From Pterois miles (Eukaryota > Chordata > Actinopteri > Perciformes > Scorpaenidae): 64,000 nucleotides of DNA. Positions 36,289-47,440 of the stretch are shown piece by piece. Within the stretch, counting starts at the first letter, position 1. Every line of letters starts with the position of its first letter. The notes beneath the pieces are model-generated. The model saw only the letters and a program-made list of their open reading frames with translations, was not told where the DNA came from and did no database searches. The translations under genes were made by a program, and so were the position numbers. Location of the stretch: NCBI GenBank assembly GCA_947000775.1, contig CAMQGK010000567.1:16321501-16385500 (forward strand), read 5' to 3'.

Positions 36289-39200
36289 TCACTGGCAGGG
36301 CTTGTGTCTAGATGACTGCTCACTTGATGACATGACATCTTTGTCCATTTCTGGGCTTGTGACCGGATGGATCCTATTGATATGGCGTTTTGTTAAGTGG
36401 CGCCACCAAGATGGTCTTTTGATACATGCAGGTGGGATAGTGCAGCAGGTAGCATCATGGACAGTTGAAGGTCCTGCACTCTCTGAGGCTGCCGCAGCCT
36501 CAGGGGTGCATTCCTTGTGGGACTTGACAGTTTTATCCACATCCTGTTGGTTTCGATGCTTGAATTTTATCCTTAGGGTCACATCAAGCAAGCATCTCCA
36601 AAGGCCCTTTGGCTTCGTACGATTGTGGCCTGCAGATGTCTTGCCTGTGCTGTCAGAATCACTGGATTTTTTCTGCTGAGATTTTGAGTCAGTCACTGAC
36701 TCAACGGCCTCATTCAAATCCAGCTTTGTTGCTTGTCTGTCACTGTCGAGTTGGACATCATCTGTCTCATTTTTGGTTTCCAGAGGGAGAGGAGGAGACG
36801 TCAAGTCTGCCTCAATAGCAGCCATGACATCCTCCTCTGTTTCAGATGCGAGTGAACTCACACTGTTACATGGGATGTTGGCATCACCCTCGAGAATGGA
36901 CTGTAAAGATGTGTCCTCCCATGTCTGATCCTCATCCTCTGAATTATAATCCACTGACTCCAGAGGGGACTTGTCCACCACTCTGGGGCTGATGCAGAAG
37001 GTGCCTTGAGGAGAAGAGGAGGAGGATTTGTATCTAGATGACTGGTCACTCGATGACATGTCAGCTTTGTCCATTTCTGGGCTTGTGACCGGATGGATCC
37101 TATTAATATGGCGTTTTGTTAAGCGGCGCCACCAAGATGGCCTTTTGGTACATGCAGGTGGGATACTGCGGCAGGTATCATGATGGACAGATGAAGGCCC
37201 TGCACTCTCTGAGGCTGCCACAGCCTCAGGGGTCACTTTCTTGGGGGACTTGGCAGTTTTATCCGCATTCTGTTGGGTTCGATGCTTGAATTTTATCCCT
37301 AGGTTCACATTAAGCAAGCATTTCAAAAGACCCTTTGGCTTCTTACGATTGTGGCCTGCAGATGTCTTGTCTGTGCTGTAAGAATCTCTGGATTTTTTCT
37401 GCTGATATTTTGAGTCAGTCATTTCCAGGGGGGCAGGTGTCAAGTCTGCCTCAATAGCAGTTTTCCTGTCCTCATTGGAGCCCACCGAAGAAGTGGCAGA
37501 CTTCTCAAGACTTGATGGGACTGATGTTGAGTCACTGTCTGGTTGGAAATCTGTCACATTCATCGTTTCCAGAGGGGCAGACGTCAAGTCTGCCTCAAAA
37601 GCAGCCTTGTTGTCCTCACTGGATCTTATTGAGGGAGCGGCAGACATCTCAGGACATGATGGGATGGACGTTGAGTCAAGGTCTATTTGGGCATCTTCAT
37701 CTGTCACATTCATAATTTCCAGAGGGACAGATGTCAAGTCTGCCTCAATAGCAACCTTCCTGTCCTCACTGGAGCTGAATGAGGGAAGTGTAGACATGTC
37801 AGGACATGGGGGAATCACTGTCTGGTTGGAATCACTGTCTGGTCGGCAATCGTCATCTGGCATATTTATCGGCTCCAGAGGGACAGATGGTAAGTCTGCC
37901 TCGATGTCAGTCTTGTCGTCCTCACTGGAGCTGATTGAGGCAGTGGCAGACATCTCAGGAAATGATGGGATGGATGTTGAGCCAAGGTCTAGTTGGACAT
38001 CTTCATCTGGGACATTTATTGGTCCCAGAGGGACAGTTGGCAAGTCTGCCTCAATAGCAGCCTTCCTGTCCTCACTGGAGCTGAATGAGGGTGGTGCTGA
38101 AGTCTCAGGACAGGATGGAATGGACATTGAGTCAAGGTCTAGTTGGACATCTTCATCTGGCACATTTATCAGTTCCAGAGGGACAGTTGGCAAGTCTGCC
38201 TCAATAGCAGCCTTCCTGTCCTCACTGGAGCTGAATGAGGGCGGTGCTGACGTCTCAGGACACGATGGAATGGATGTTGAGTCAAGGTCTAGTTGGACAT
38301 CTTCATCTGGCACATTTATCGGTTCCAGAGGGACAGTTGGAAAGTCTGCCTCAATTGCAGTCTTCTCGTCCTCACTGGAACTGATTGAGGGAGTCGCAGA
38401 CATCTCAGAACACGATGGAATGGATGTTGAGTCAAGGTCTAGTTGGACATCTTCATCTGGCACATTTATCGGATCCAGAGGAAAAGATGTCAAGTCTGCC
38501 TCAATTGCAGTCTTGGCGTCCTCACTGGAACTGATTGAGGCAGTGGCAGATGTCCCAGGACATGATGGGATGGATGTTGAGTCATGGTCTAGTTGGACAT
38601 CTTCATCTGGCACATTTATCGGATCCAGAGGAAAAGATGTCAAGTCTGCCTCAATTGCAGTCTTGGCATCCTCACTGGAACTGATTGAGGCAGTGGCAGA
38701 CATCTCAGAACACGATGGAATGGATGTTGAGTCAAGGTCTAGTTGGACATCTTCATCTGGCACATTTATCGGATCCAGAGGAAAAGATGTCAAGTCTGCC
38801 TCAATTGCAGTCTTGGCATCCTCACTGGAACTGATTGAGGCAGTGGCAGATGTCCCAGGACATGATGGGATGGATGTTGAGTCATGGTCTAGTTGGACAT
38901 CTTCATATGGCACATTTATCGGCTCCAGGGGGACAGATGGTAAGTCTGCCTCGATTGCAGTGTTGTCGTCCTCACTGGAGCTGATTGAGGCAGTGGCAGA
39001 CATCTCAGGAGATGATGGAATAGATGTTGAGTTAAGGTCTAGTTGGATATCTTCATCTGGCACATTTATCGGATCCAGAGGGACAGATATCAAGTCTGCC
39101 TCAATTGCAGTCTTGGCGTCCTCACTGGAACTGATTGAGGCAGTGGCAGATGTCTCAGGACAGGATGGGATGGATGTTGAGTCATGGTCTAGTTGGACAT

Positions 39201-42200
39201 CTTCATATGGCACATTCATCGGCTCCAGGGGGAAAGATATCAAGTCTGCCTCAATTGCAGTCTTGGCGTCCTCACTGGAACTGATTGAGGCAGTGGCAGA
39301 TGTCTCAGGACATGATGGGATGGATGTTGAGTCATGGTCTAGTTGGACATCTTCATATGGCACATTTATCGGCTCCAGGGGGACAGATGGTAAGTCTGCC
39401 TCGATTGCAGTGTTGTCGTCCTCACTGGAGCTGATTGAGGCAGTGGCAGACATCTCAGGAGATGATGGAATAGATGTTGAGTTAAGGTCTAGTTGGATAT
39501 CTTCATCTGGCACATTTATCGGATCCAGAGGGACAGATATCAAGTCTGCCTCAATTGCAGTCTTGGCGTCCTCACTGGAACTGATTGAGGCAGTGGCAGA
39601 TGTCTCAGGACAGGATGGGATGGATGTTGAGTCATGGTCTAGTTGGACATCTTCATATGGCACATTCATCGGCTCCAGGGGGAAAGATATCAAGTCTGCC
39701 TCAATTGCAGTCTTGGCGTCCTCACTGGAACTGATTGAGGCAGTGGCAGATGTCTCAGGACATGATGGGATGGATGTTGAGTCATGGTCTAGTTGGACAT
39801 CTTCATATGGCACATTTATCGGCTCCAGGGGGACAGATGGTAAGTCTGCCTCGATTGCAGTGTTGTCGTCCTCACTGGAGCTGATTGAGGCAGTGGCAGA
39901 CATCTCAGGAGATGATGGAATAGATGTTGAGTTAAGGTCTAGTTGGATATCTTCATCTGGCACATTTATCGGATCCAGCGGGACAGATATCAAGTCTGCC
40001 TCAATTGCAGTCTTGGCGTCCTCACTGGAACTGATTGAGGCAGTGGCAGATGTCTCAGGACATGATGGGATGGATGTTGAGTCATGGTCTAGTTGGACAT
40101 CATATGGCACATTTATCGGCTCCATGGGGAAAGATGGTAAGTCTGCCTCGATTGCAGTGTTGTCATCGTCACTGGAGCTGATTGAGGCAGTGGCAGACAT
40201 CTCAGGAGATGATGGGATGGATGTTAAGTCAAGGTCTGGTTGGACATTTTCATCTGGCACATTTATTGGTTCCAGGGGGACAGTTGGCAAGTCTGCCTCA
40301 ATAGCAACCTTCTTGTCCTCACAGGAGCTGATTGAGGGAAGTGCTGACATGTCAGGACATAGGGGAATCACTGTCTGGTTGGAATCACTGTCTGGTTGGA
40401 AATTGTCATCTGGCACATTTATCGGCTCCAGAGGGACAGATGGTAAGTCTGCCTCGATGTCAGTCTTGTCGTCCTCACTGGAGCTGATTGAGGCAGTGGC
40501 AGACATCTCAGGACATGATGGGATGGACGTTGAGTCAAGGTCTAGTTGGACATCTTCATCTGGCACATTTATTGGTCCCAGAGGGACAGTTGGCAAGTCT
40601 GCCTCAATAGCAGCCTTCCTGTCCTCACTGGAGCTGAATGAGGGTGGTGCTGACGTCTCAGAACACGATGGAATGGACATTGAGTCAAGGTCTAGTTGGA
40701 CATCTTCATCTGGCACAATTATCAGTTCCAGAGGGACAGATGTCAAGTCTGCCTCAATTGCAGTTTTGTCGTCCTCACTGGAGCTGATTGAGGCAGTGGC
40801 AGACATCTCAGGAGATGATGGGATGTATGTTAAGTCAAGGTCTTGTTGGACATCTTCATCTGGCACATTTATTGGTCCCAGAGGGACAGTTGGCAAATCT
40901 GCCTCAATAGCAGCCTTCCTGTCCTCACTGGAGCTGAATGAGGGTGGTGCTGACGTCTCAGGACACGATGGAATGGACATTGAGTCAAAGTCTAGTTGGA
41001 CATCTTCATCTGGCACAATTATCAGTTGCAGAGGGACAGATGTCAAGTCTGCCTCAATTGCAGTTTTGTCGTCCTCACTGGAGCTGATTGAGGCAATGGC
41101 AGACATCTCAGGAGATGATGGGATGGATGTTAAGTCAAGGTCTAGTTGGACATCTTCATCTGGCACATTTATTGGTTCCAGGGGGACAGTTGGCAAGTCT
41201 GCCTCAATAGCAACCTTCCTGTCCTCACTGGAGCTGATTGAGGGAAGTGCTGACATGTCAGGACATGGGGGAATCACTGTCTGGTTGGAATCACTGTCTG
41301 GTTGGAAATCGTCATCTGGCACATTTATCGGCTCCAGAGGGACAGATGATAAGTCTGCCTCGATGTCAGTCTTGTCGTCCTCACTGGAGCTGATTGAGGC
41401 AGTGGCAGACATCTCAGGACATGATGGGATAGATATTGAGTCAAGGTCTAGTCGGACATCTTCATCTGGCACATTTATTGGTCTCATAAGGACAGTTGGC
41501 AAGTCTGCCTCAATAGCAGCCTTCCTGTCCTCACTGGAGCTGAATGAGGGTGGTGCTGACATCTCAGGACACGATGGAATGGACATTGAGTCAAGGTCTA
41601 GTTGGACATCTTCATCTGGCACAATTATCGGTTCCAGAGGGACAGATGTCAAGTCTGCCTCAGTTGCAGTCTTGTCGTCCTCACTGGAGCTTAATGAGGG
41701 AGTGGCAGACATCTCAGGACATGATGGGATGGACATTGAATCAATGTCTGGTTGGACATCTTCATCTGGCACATCTATCGGCTCCAGAGGGACAGATGTC
41801 AAGTCTGCCTCAACAGCAGCTTTCCTGTCCTCACTGGAGCTGATTGAGGGAAGTGCTGACATGTCAGGACATGGGGGAATCACTGTCTGGTTGGAATCAC
41901 TGTCTGGTTGGAAATCGTCATCTGGCACATTTATCGGCTCCAGAGGGACAGCTGTCAAGTCTGCCGCAATTGCGGTCTTGTCGTCCTCACTGGAGCTGAT
42001 TGAGGGCATGGCAGACGTCTCAGGACATGATGGGATGAATGAGTCACTGACTAGTTGGACATCTTCATCTGGCACATTTATCGGATCAAGAGGGACAGAT
42101 GTCAAGTCTGCCTCAACAGCAGCTTTCCTGTCCTCACTACAGCCCACTGAGAAAGTGGCAGAAATCTCAAGACATATGGTGATGGATGTTGAGCGACTGT

Positions 42201-42792
42201 CTAGTTGGACATCTTCAGCTTCCTCAATAGCAGCCTTCCTGTCTTTACTAGAGCCCACTGAGAAAATGGACACGGGGGTGACGGCTGTTGAGTCAAGTAA
42301 TTCTTCAGTGTGTTTTGACTTAATGTCCTTTCCTGAATCCTGTCTTTTTCTTTGCTGGTTCCTTTTTCGTGATATGAATGTCGGCAACAGCTTCAAAAAA
42401 GAAGTCTTCTTCTTCTTCTTAAATTTTCTCTCACTTCGCCTGCATGTATTCACCACAGTGACCGGGTATTTTTCTCCTTGGTGCTCTGCAAAAGCTCGCC
42501 GGAGATTAAAAAACCTGTTCAAATACAGCTCTACCTTTTTGTTGACACGTTGAACTGCTGAGGAGTCATCTTCCTCATCAGCCTCTGACTTGGAGTGTTC
42601 CTCAGCCTTCCATCTTGAGACATTCTGTAACAGTTCGTCAATGTTTTGCTCAACCCGTTCCTGTATAGAATCAATGACCTTTGAGTAAGTTTCAGAGGTG
42701 TCTGAGGAGTCTGAAACTGAGGTGCTGTTGAAGAGGGTGGAGAGTGAAGCTGCCACCTCTTTGAAATATTCCTTTTCTTTAAGGTTTGTCAT
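36289..42792 (-). CDS. Giant acidic-repeat protein, 2167 residues, unknown family
   Basis: One uninterrupted frame with ATG at 42790-42792 and stop at 36289-36291. The start follows a T-rich splice acceptor and is conserved in all units. Residues 1-100 are charged and predicted helical (VIDSIQERVEQNIDELL, VQRVNKKVELYLNRFF). Residues 118-151 are strongly basic (KFKKKKK, SRKRNQQRKR), a plausible nuclear-localisation or nucleic-acid-binding patch. Residues about 177-1791 are roughly 32 repeats of 50 or 52 residues with the pattern AIEADL-x-SVPLEPINVPDEDVQLD then SIPSCPE and SISSSEDDK. They are acidic, Ser/Pro-rich, surely disordered, and full of casein-kinase-2-like SSSED sites. The last 376 residues contain a basic module (AGHNRKKPKG, IKFKHR, RPSWWRRLTKRHINRIHPV) present twice. 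There is no signal peptide or membrane segment. I do not recognise the family. A coding role is supported by strict multiple-of-three repeat lengths and conservation of both unique ends. Confidence 0.75.
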   Translation of the reverse strand: MTNLKEKEYFKEVAASLSTLFNSTSVSDSSDTSETYSKVIDSIQERVEQNIDELLQNVSRWKAEEHSKSEADEEDDSSAVQRVNKKVELYLNRFFNLRRAFAEHQGEKYPVTVVNTCRRSERKFKKKKKTSFLKLLPTFISRKRNQQRKRQDSGKDIKSKHTEELLDSTAVTPVSIFSVGSSKDRKAAIEEAEDVQLDSRSTSITICLEISATFSVGCSEDRKAAVEADLTSVPLDPINVPDEDVQLVSDSFIPSCPETSAMPSISSSEDDKTAIAADLTAVPLEPINVPDDDFQPDSDSNQTVIPPCPDMSALPSISSSEDRKAAVEADLTSVPLEPIDVPDEDVQPDIDSMSIPSCPEMSATPSLSSSEDDKTATEADLTSVPLEPIIVPDEDVQLDLDSMSIPSCPEMSAPPSFSSSEDRKAAIEADLPTVLMRPINVPDEDVRLDLDSISIPSCPEMSATASISSSEDDKTDIEADLSSVPLEPINVPDDDFQPDSDSNQTVIPPCPDMSALPSISSSEDRKVAIEADLPTVPLEPINVPDEDVQLDLDLTSIPSSPEMSAIASISSSEDDKTAIEADLTSVPLQLIIVPDEDVQLDFDSMSIPSCPETSAPPSFSSSEDRKAAIEADLPTVPLGPINVPDEDVQQDLDLTYIPSSPEMSATASISSSEDDKTAIEADLTSVPLELIIVPDEDVQLDLDSMSIPSCSETSAPPSFSSSEDRKAAIEADLPTVPLGPINVPDEDVQLDLDSTSIPSCPEMSATASISSSEDDKTDIEADLPSVPLEPINVPDDNFQPDSDSNQTVIPLCPDMSALPSISSCEDKKVAIEADLPTVPLEPINVPDENVQPDLDLTSIPSSPEMSATASISSSDDDNTAIEADLPSFPMEPINVPYDVQLDHDSTSIPSCPETSATASISSSEDAKTAIEADLISVPLDPINVPDEDIQLDLNSTSIPSSPEMSATASISSSEDDNTAIEADLPSVPLEPINVPYEDVQLDHDSTSIPSCPETSATASISSSEDAKTAIEADLISFPLEPMNVPYEDVQLDHDSTSIPSCPETSATASISSSEDAKTAIEADLISVPLDPINVPDEDIQLDLNSTSIPSSPEMSATASISSSEDDNTAIEADLPSVPLEPINVPYEDVQLDHDSTSIPSCPETSATASISSSEDAKTAIEADLISFPLEPMNVPYEDVQLDHDSTSIPSCPETSATASISSSEDAKTAIEADLISVPLDPINVPDEDIQLDLNSTSIPSSPEMSATASISSSEDDNTAIEADLPSVPLEPINVPYEDVQLDHDSTSIPSCPGTSATASISSSEDAKTAIEADLTSFPLDPINVPDEDVQLDLDSTSIPSCSEMSATASISSSEDAKTAIEADLTSFPLDPINVPDEDVQLDHDSTSIPSCPGTSATASISSSEDAKTAIEADLTSFPLDPINVPDEDVQLDLDSTSIPSCSEMSATPSISSSEDEKTAIEADFPTVPLEPINVPDEDVQLDLDSTSIPSCPETSAPPSFSSSEDRKAAIEADLPTVPLELINVPDEDVQLDLDSMSIPSCPETSAPPSFSSSEDRKAAIEADLPTVPLGPINVPDEDVQLDLGSTSIPSFPEMSATASISSSEDDKTDIEADLPSVPLEPINMPDDDCRPDSDSNQTVIPPCPDMSTLPSFSSSEDRKVAIEADLTSVPLEIMNVTDEDAQIDLDSTSIPSCPEMSAAPSIRSSEDNKAAFEADLTSAPLETMNVTDFQPDSDSTSVPSSLEKSATSSVGSNEDRKTAIEADLTPAPLEMTDSKYQQKKSRDSYSTDKTSAGHNRKKPKGLLKCLLNVNLGIKFKHRTQQNADKTAKSPKKVTPEAVAASESAGPSSVHHDTCRSIPPACTKRPSWWRRLTKRHINRIHPVTSPEMDKADMSSSDQSSRYKSSSSSPQGTFCISPRVVDKSPLESVDYNSEDEDQTWEDTSLQSILEGDANIPCNSVSSLASETEEDVMAAIEADLTSPPLPLETKNETDDVQLDSDRQATKLDLNEAVESVTDSKSQQKKSSDSDSTGKTSAGHNRTKPKGLWRCLLDVTLRIKFKHRNQQDVDKTVKSHKECTPEAAAASESAGPSTVHDATCCTIPPACIKRPSWWRHLTKRHINRIHPVTSPEMDKDVMSSSEQSSRHKPCQ
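37420..42264 (-). repeat. Coding tandem repeats with 450-bp higher-order blocks
   Basis: About 32 units of 150 or 156 bp. Between about 38900 and 40080 three units form a 450-bp block repeated almost perfectly: 'ggatccag' followed by 'gggacagatat' recurs at about 39070, 39520 and 39970. Near 38460-38880 a two-unit (300-bp) block is repeated. Confidence 0.92.
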
Positions 42793-43382
42793 CTCTTAAA
42801 AAAACAAAAAACAAAAAAACATTCAATGGCAAACTGTAGAATACGGGTGGTGGTACTAGTACTACTGATTCCACCAAGTATCACCTGTCGAATTGTATAT
42901 GATATGGTATTAACTACAAATTACCATAAAACTTGAAATGAAAATGATCATATATCATATATATCAATATATGTCAGCATGTGTTGAGGCTCAATACAAC
43001 TATGTTGAAGTAATAACAGTAATAGTAGTTTTAAGTACATGCAGCAGCTTTATGACTTGAAAGGTACAGATTAAAGGCACAAGCTGATGGTGTTAGTGCT
43101 TTGATGCCACGCCCCTTTACGCACACGTGCACATGCATGCGCACACTATTTGCACACGTGCACACGCGCGCGCACACACATTCTGTATACTTTTTATTAA
43201 AAAAAAAACACCTTAAAAATGCTAGCTTTTGTGTTTTCAAGCACATATTAAATATACTCATATACTCTGATACTGTGAGCGACGAGAGACAGCAAGTGAA
43301 TGTATGCTTCGGAGTTAGCTGCTCCCCAGAGTTTGAATGAAAAGTGAGTAACTGTTGGCTCCTCTGCAGCGATTCACTCACC
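42793..43382 (-). promoter_or_regulatory. Putative 5' UTR intron of the large gene, unit 2
   Basis: Acceptor TTTTTTTAAG just before the ATG and donor TTG|GTGAGT at 43381-43382 on the minus strand, as in unit 1. Confidence 0.45.
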
Positions 43383-44420
43383 AACGTAACAATAGCTAAT
43401 TCAACTGACTTCACTTATTATCATAAACTATGCTGTTAAAATATGCTTTATTTATACCGGTCATGCTGTTTTTAATTCTGAAATGTGCGATTATGGCAGG
43501 CCAAGTTAGCTCAAGTAGCAGCACATTAGCACTAGCTAACATAGCGTTAGATTTGAGATAAAGTTCATTAATTAACGTTAACCTTGCTTGTCCTGGTTAT
43601 TTTGATTCAGCCTTTAGCGCACATTTCAGGAGCAAGACCCCACAGTAAGTTGATGTTAGCTAGCTAACATGATGGGCAGGTTCAGGTATAACGAGCCACG
43701 TTTTTAGCTGATATTTGTATAGATAATTAATAATGTCTGTATGACAGTATGCCGAACTAGCTGTCAGTAGTTTCTGTTTTTATTGTAGCCATGGATGTAC
43801 AGAAAAAATGTGACGGAGTGACTTTAACACCGAAGAAAGCTTAAAATGTGATTATTCTCAGGCAAGCTCTGTAGCGCTTTTCTCTGATTACTAAGCGGAT
43901 TTATGGACGTACATTATATAGACGATTTAACGTTACATGCTGGCCATGTCATCCTCAGTAGGTTAATCGGTCACACTGAGAGATAATCCGTGTTTCATGT
44001 TTGTGTAACGTTATGGAGATACGACCGCGTTATGACTCTGAGAAGGAGGACGGTTTTCACTCCTCTAACTCCCTCGTTATCTTTGCTCCGCTCCACGATG
44101 CCTGTCTACAACATGTAACGTCCCGATTTAACCAGTTAAATAGCCGAGGAGCACCTTGAATAGGACGTTTTCCACCTCCCACTGTAATGATGATCCGAAC
44201 GGGGATTAAGAGAGTTAAGTGTCAGTTTTCTCTCAGATGATTAATACATAGATTAATTGCAGCAAGTTAAGTATATATGTAAACAGTATACTCCAGAATA
44301 GTGTGTAATGTTACTGTGATTAAGTAATGCTACTTAGTGCTGTCTGTATTAATATAGCAAAATAGAAATGAAGTATATGATGTGGTAAGACAATATAACA
44401 TATTAACATAGAATAGTATG
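43383..44420. other. Upstream region of the large gene, unit 2
   Basis: Near-identical to 29211-30250. Likely promoter region; no gene is called. Confidence 0.4.
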
Positions 44421-44424
44421 ATAT

Positions 44425-44965
44425 TGTACAGTATAGTATGAGGTATAAGCTACAGTAAAATTTACAATGTAATTAGTAATAATATAAAATATAACATAAT
44501 ATTGTGTAACAGTACAGTAAAAGTACATTATATATATATTGTATATATATATTATATACAGTTTATGTGAGGAAGGATATTTCTTTCATAATATGTAATT
44601 CTATAGTATGAAATCAATCGTATGCATCGTATAATATGTGAAGATATATCAAGTGTAGCAATGAATTCAAATAAATCAGGGGGGCTGTGGTCTCCACTGC
44701 TGTTGTATTAGTGTATGATATTGTACAGTATAGTATGAGGTATAAGCTACAGTAAATGGTCCAATGTAATTAGAAATAATATTACATAATATAGTGTAAC
44801 AATAGAGTAAGAGTATATTATGTATATAATATACAGTATAGTATGAGGTATAAGCTACAGTAAATGGTACAATGTAATTAGAAATAATATAACATATAAT
44901 ATAGTGTAACAGTACAGTAAGAGTATATGTATGTAATATTCAGTATAGTATGAGGTATAGCTACA
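44425..44965. repeat. AT-rich minisatellite, unit 2
   Basis: Same roughly 110-bp motif as in unit 1, with a few substitutions and one-base indels. Confidence 0.85.
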
Positions 44966-45122
44966 GTAAAAGGGCATTTAAGGCTGAACGATGCAGATCC
45001 TCTCCCCTTTTCAGGTGGAATATAAAACAGTTTAATGGCCTTTTGAAACTGACAATACCGACCTTGTTCTCAAACTCAAAAAAATGGTGATATAGTTTGA
45101 TGTCTGTCATTCCTGTCATTCT

Positions 45123-45634
45123 TGTCACAGCCTCCAGATCCTTGGTCGTTTTATTTTCTGTCTCTTCACTTCATTCATGGTTTTCACTTCCTGTTTTATT
45201 TTGTCATCACTAACATCCCTCTCGTTTCAGATCACTGCACTTCCTGCCCTCGTGTGTCTCCACGCCTCCTGACCTAGTTTTCATCACCTCACCTGTGTCT
45301 GATTGTGGACCCGTCCCTGACTGTGTCCACCTGTGTCTTGTTATTCACTCCCCCACTAGTATAAAATGTGTGTCCTCCCTTCCTCACGTTGCCAGTTCAT
45401 AGCTGATCGTTCTCGTGATTCTCGTTCCAGCCTTTCCTTGTGTCTGCCCGTTTGATAATGATTCTCTGCTTGTTTTTTGATCCTGCCTTTCCCTGTCGTT
45501 TTTCGGATCTGGTTGCCTGTTCTACTGCCCACCTGTGTACCGACCTTTTGATTAGTAAAGACCTTTCCTATTTTACACCAGTGACTTTGAGTCGTGCATT
45601 TGAGTCCTGTCCTTGTCTGACCCGAGTTGTAACA
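45123..45634 (+). mobile_element. Solo LTR, unit 2
   Basis: 512 bp, TGTCACAG to TTGTAACA, same ATTCT target duplication (45118-45122 and 45635-45639) as in unit 1, so it was copied with the unit. Confidence 0.8.
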
Positions 45635-45831
45635 ATTCTAGTACCAGCCAAGGTCGTTCCTCCATCAGCCCAGTAAGAGGAAGAAGAAGAGGCTCCCTTT
45701 GATGAGGGCATTACATAAAATTCACATTAGAGCTGTCAGAGTTAATGTGATAATAACATGTGAACAGAAATTCATCTTAACGCCACTCATTTCTGTAATG
45801 ATTTAATGCAACTTGTGATTTTTTTGCATCA

Positions 45832-46581
45832 ACTTAACTCCCAAAATGAAAACTGAAAGAGCAAAGACATCAACATCTGCACACAAAAAAAGAGAAAAGC
45901 AAGTAGTGGCAAAATCATTGTTCCTCAGGTGAGATGATTTTGACATGATTTTGCTCAAAGCGCTGATGTCCCGAGAGCCGTCTGGCTCTGTGGTCTTCAG
46001 CCTGGTGAGAGGTGGCACGACACCGCTGCTAAACTATCTCAGTGCAGGGCTGGGTGACTGGATGGCATCCAGAAATACCTTGGAGACAAAAACAAACGCA
46101 CCCAGTGGTTAGATGCTCTTATACTGACACACTAACCTTTGTCAATTTGTTGTCTTCAGTGTCCTGTGCTAAACTCAACCTGTATCAGTTATATTATTAA
46201 CATAAAATTACAAGTGAAAGTATTCAAAACTTTACTTCAGGTGTAAATCATTTCAAAATAAAAGTATATTATAGTGTTAGCAGAAAATTCACTTTAATCA
46301 TGAAAAGTTCAAGTTCTCAATATGCAGACTGGCCCTTGTCTGTTATACAATAGTTGTTAGAGCCACTGATCATCAGATCTTTAAATGTGCGATATAAGCC
46401 TCACAGATGTGGGTCTGTAGGGCCGTGCTTCACCCAATAGTAAGTTTGTCTTCTATCCACATGGTGGATCATGAAAGAAGGATTAAAAGAAGACAACAGC
46501 CACCTCTAGCGAATGAAGTAATTATGACAGGAGCAAAAACGTAAGTTAGGAGCTGCAGTATAGACAGTTGAGGAGAGCGGG

Positions 46582-46640
<59 letters not shown>

Positions 46641-47072
46641 TGCGTGCATTGTTATATGATGTGGGGACATGAATCTGTTTACACACCCACATTGTGGGAA
46701 CTTGCCTTCCTTTTGGGAACAAAATGCATGTCCCCATACTGTAAAACATGATATTTTAGGGTGAGGACTTGGTTTAGGGTTAGGTTGAGGTTGGGGTAAG
46801 GGTTAGGATTGGGCAAGTAACAGTAACACTTAGGTCATGGAAACAACGTGTGTTTCAGGTGTGCCACCCCCTTCTCTCAGTGCTTGATCACACCTTAATC
46901 TCATTCAACAATCAGAGTATATTTTTTAGCAGTCAACAAGTAGCTGTGAAAGGACAGGCTTCTTTCTACGCTGCCAGTCTCCTCCTGTGCTGCGTTTTAG
47001 AAAACAGAGGCACAGTGCTGCAGGTATTTCTCATAGAGGCTGAGTGTGAGGGCATCGACCTGTTGGAGAGAT
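45832..47072 (-). pseudogene. Truncated hsd17b1 pseudogene, unit 2
   Basis: Same content as unit 1: exon 6 with the L-R-stop change, intron 5, partial exon 5 (to 47072). It differs mainly in a longer (GT)n at 46583-46632 and the TTAGGG-like tract at 46754-46813. Confidence 0.88.
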
Positions 47073-47440
47073 TTTTGTTGTCTTCCCTGTCCCTAGCTGT
47101 TTTAATTATTACTTCTCTGTAAGTAGATTTAGAAAGATGCAAAAAAGCTGGAGTAAAATTCCTTGTATTTATTTCCTTTATGTACTAATATACATCATTC
47201 TGATTCCTTGTGAGGTGGCATAAATTTATCAATGGTGTAAGTGTATATTAATATTTATTTATGGAGATGTATACACTAGATTTCATGATTTATTTATATT
47301 CAGTTTGGCTTTTGAGAATAATTACAGTGCTCAGTAAAAGCTAGTACACCATGCACTGACCCATTTAGGCTTTGAATTGCACCAAATATGAGCACCAGGT
47401 GGCAGAAAAACATCAGGACTGACTACTGGCTGCTCCATTG
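47073..47440. other. Unit spacer, nothing recognised
   Basis: Counterpart of 32880-33250. No coding potential was recognised. Confidence 0.45.

Noticed and set aside
37475..42553. Very long plus-strand frame as a real gene
   Set aside because: It begins inside the array, has no unique start region or splice signals of its own, and is expected from stop-free repeats whose length is a multiple of three. It is kept only as a finding.
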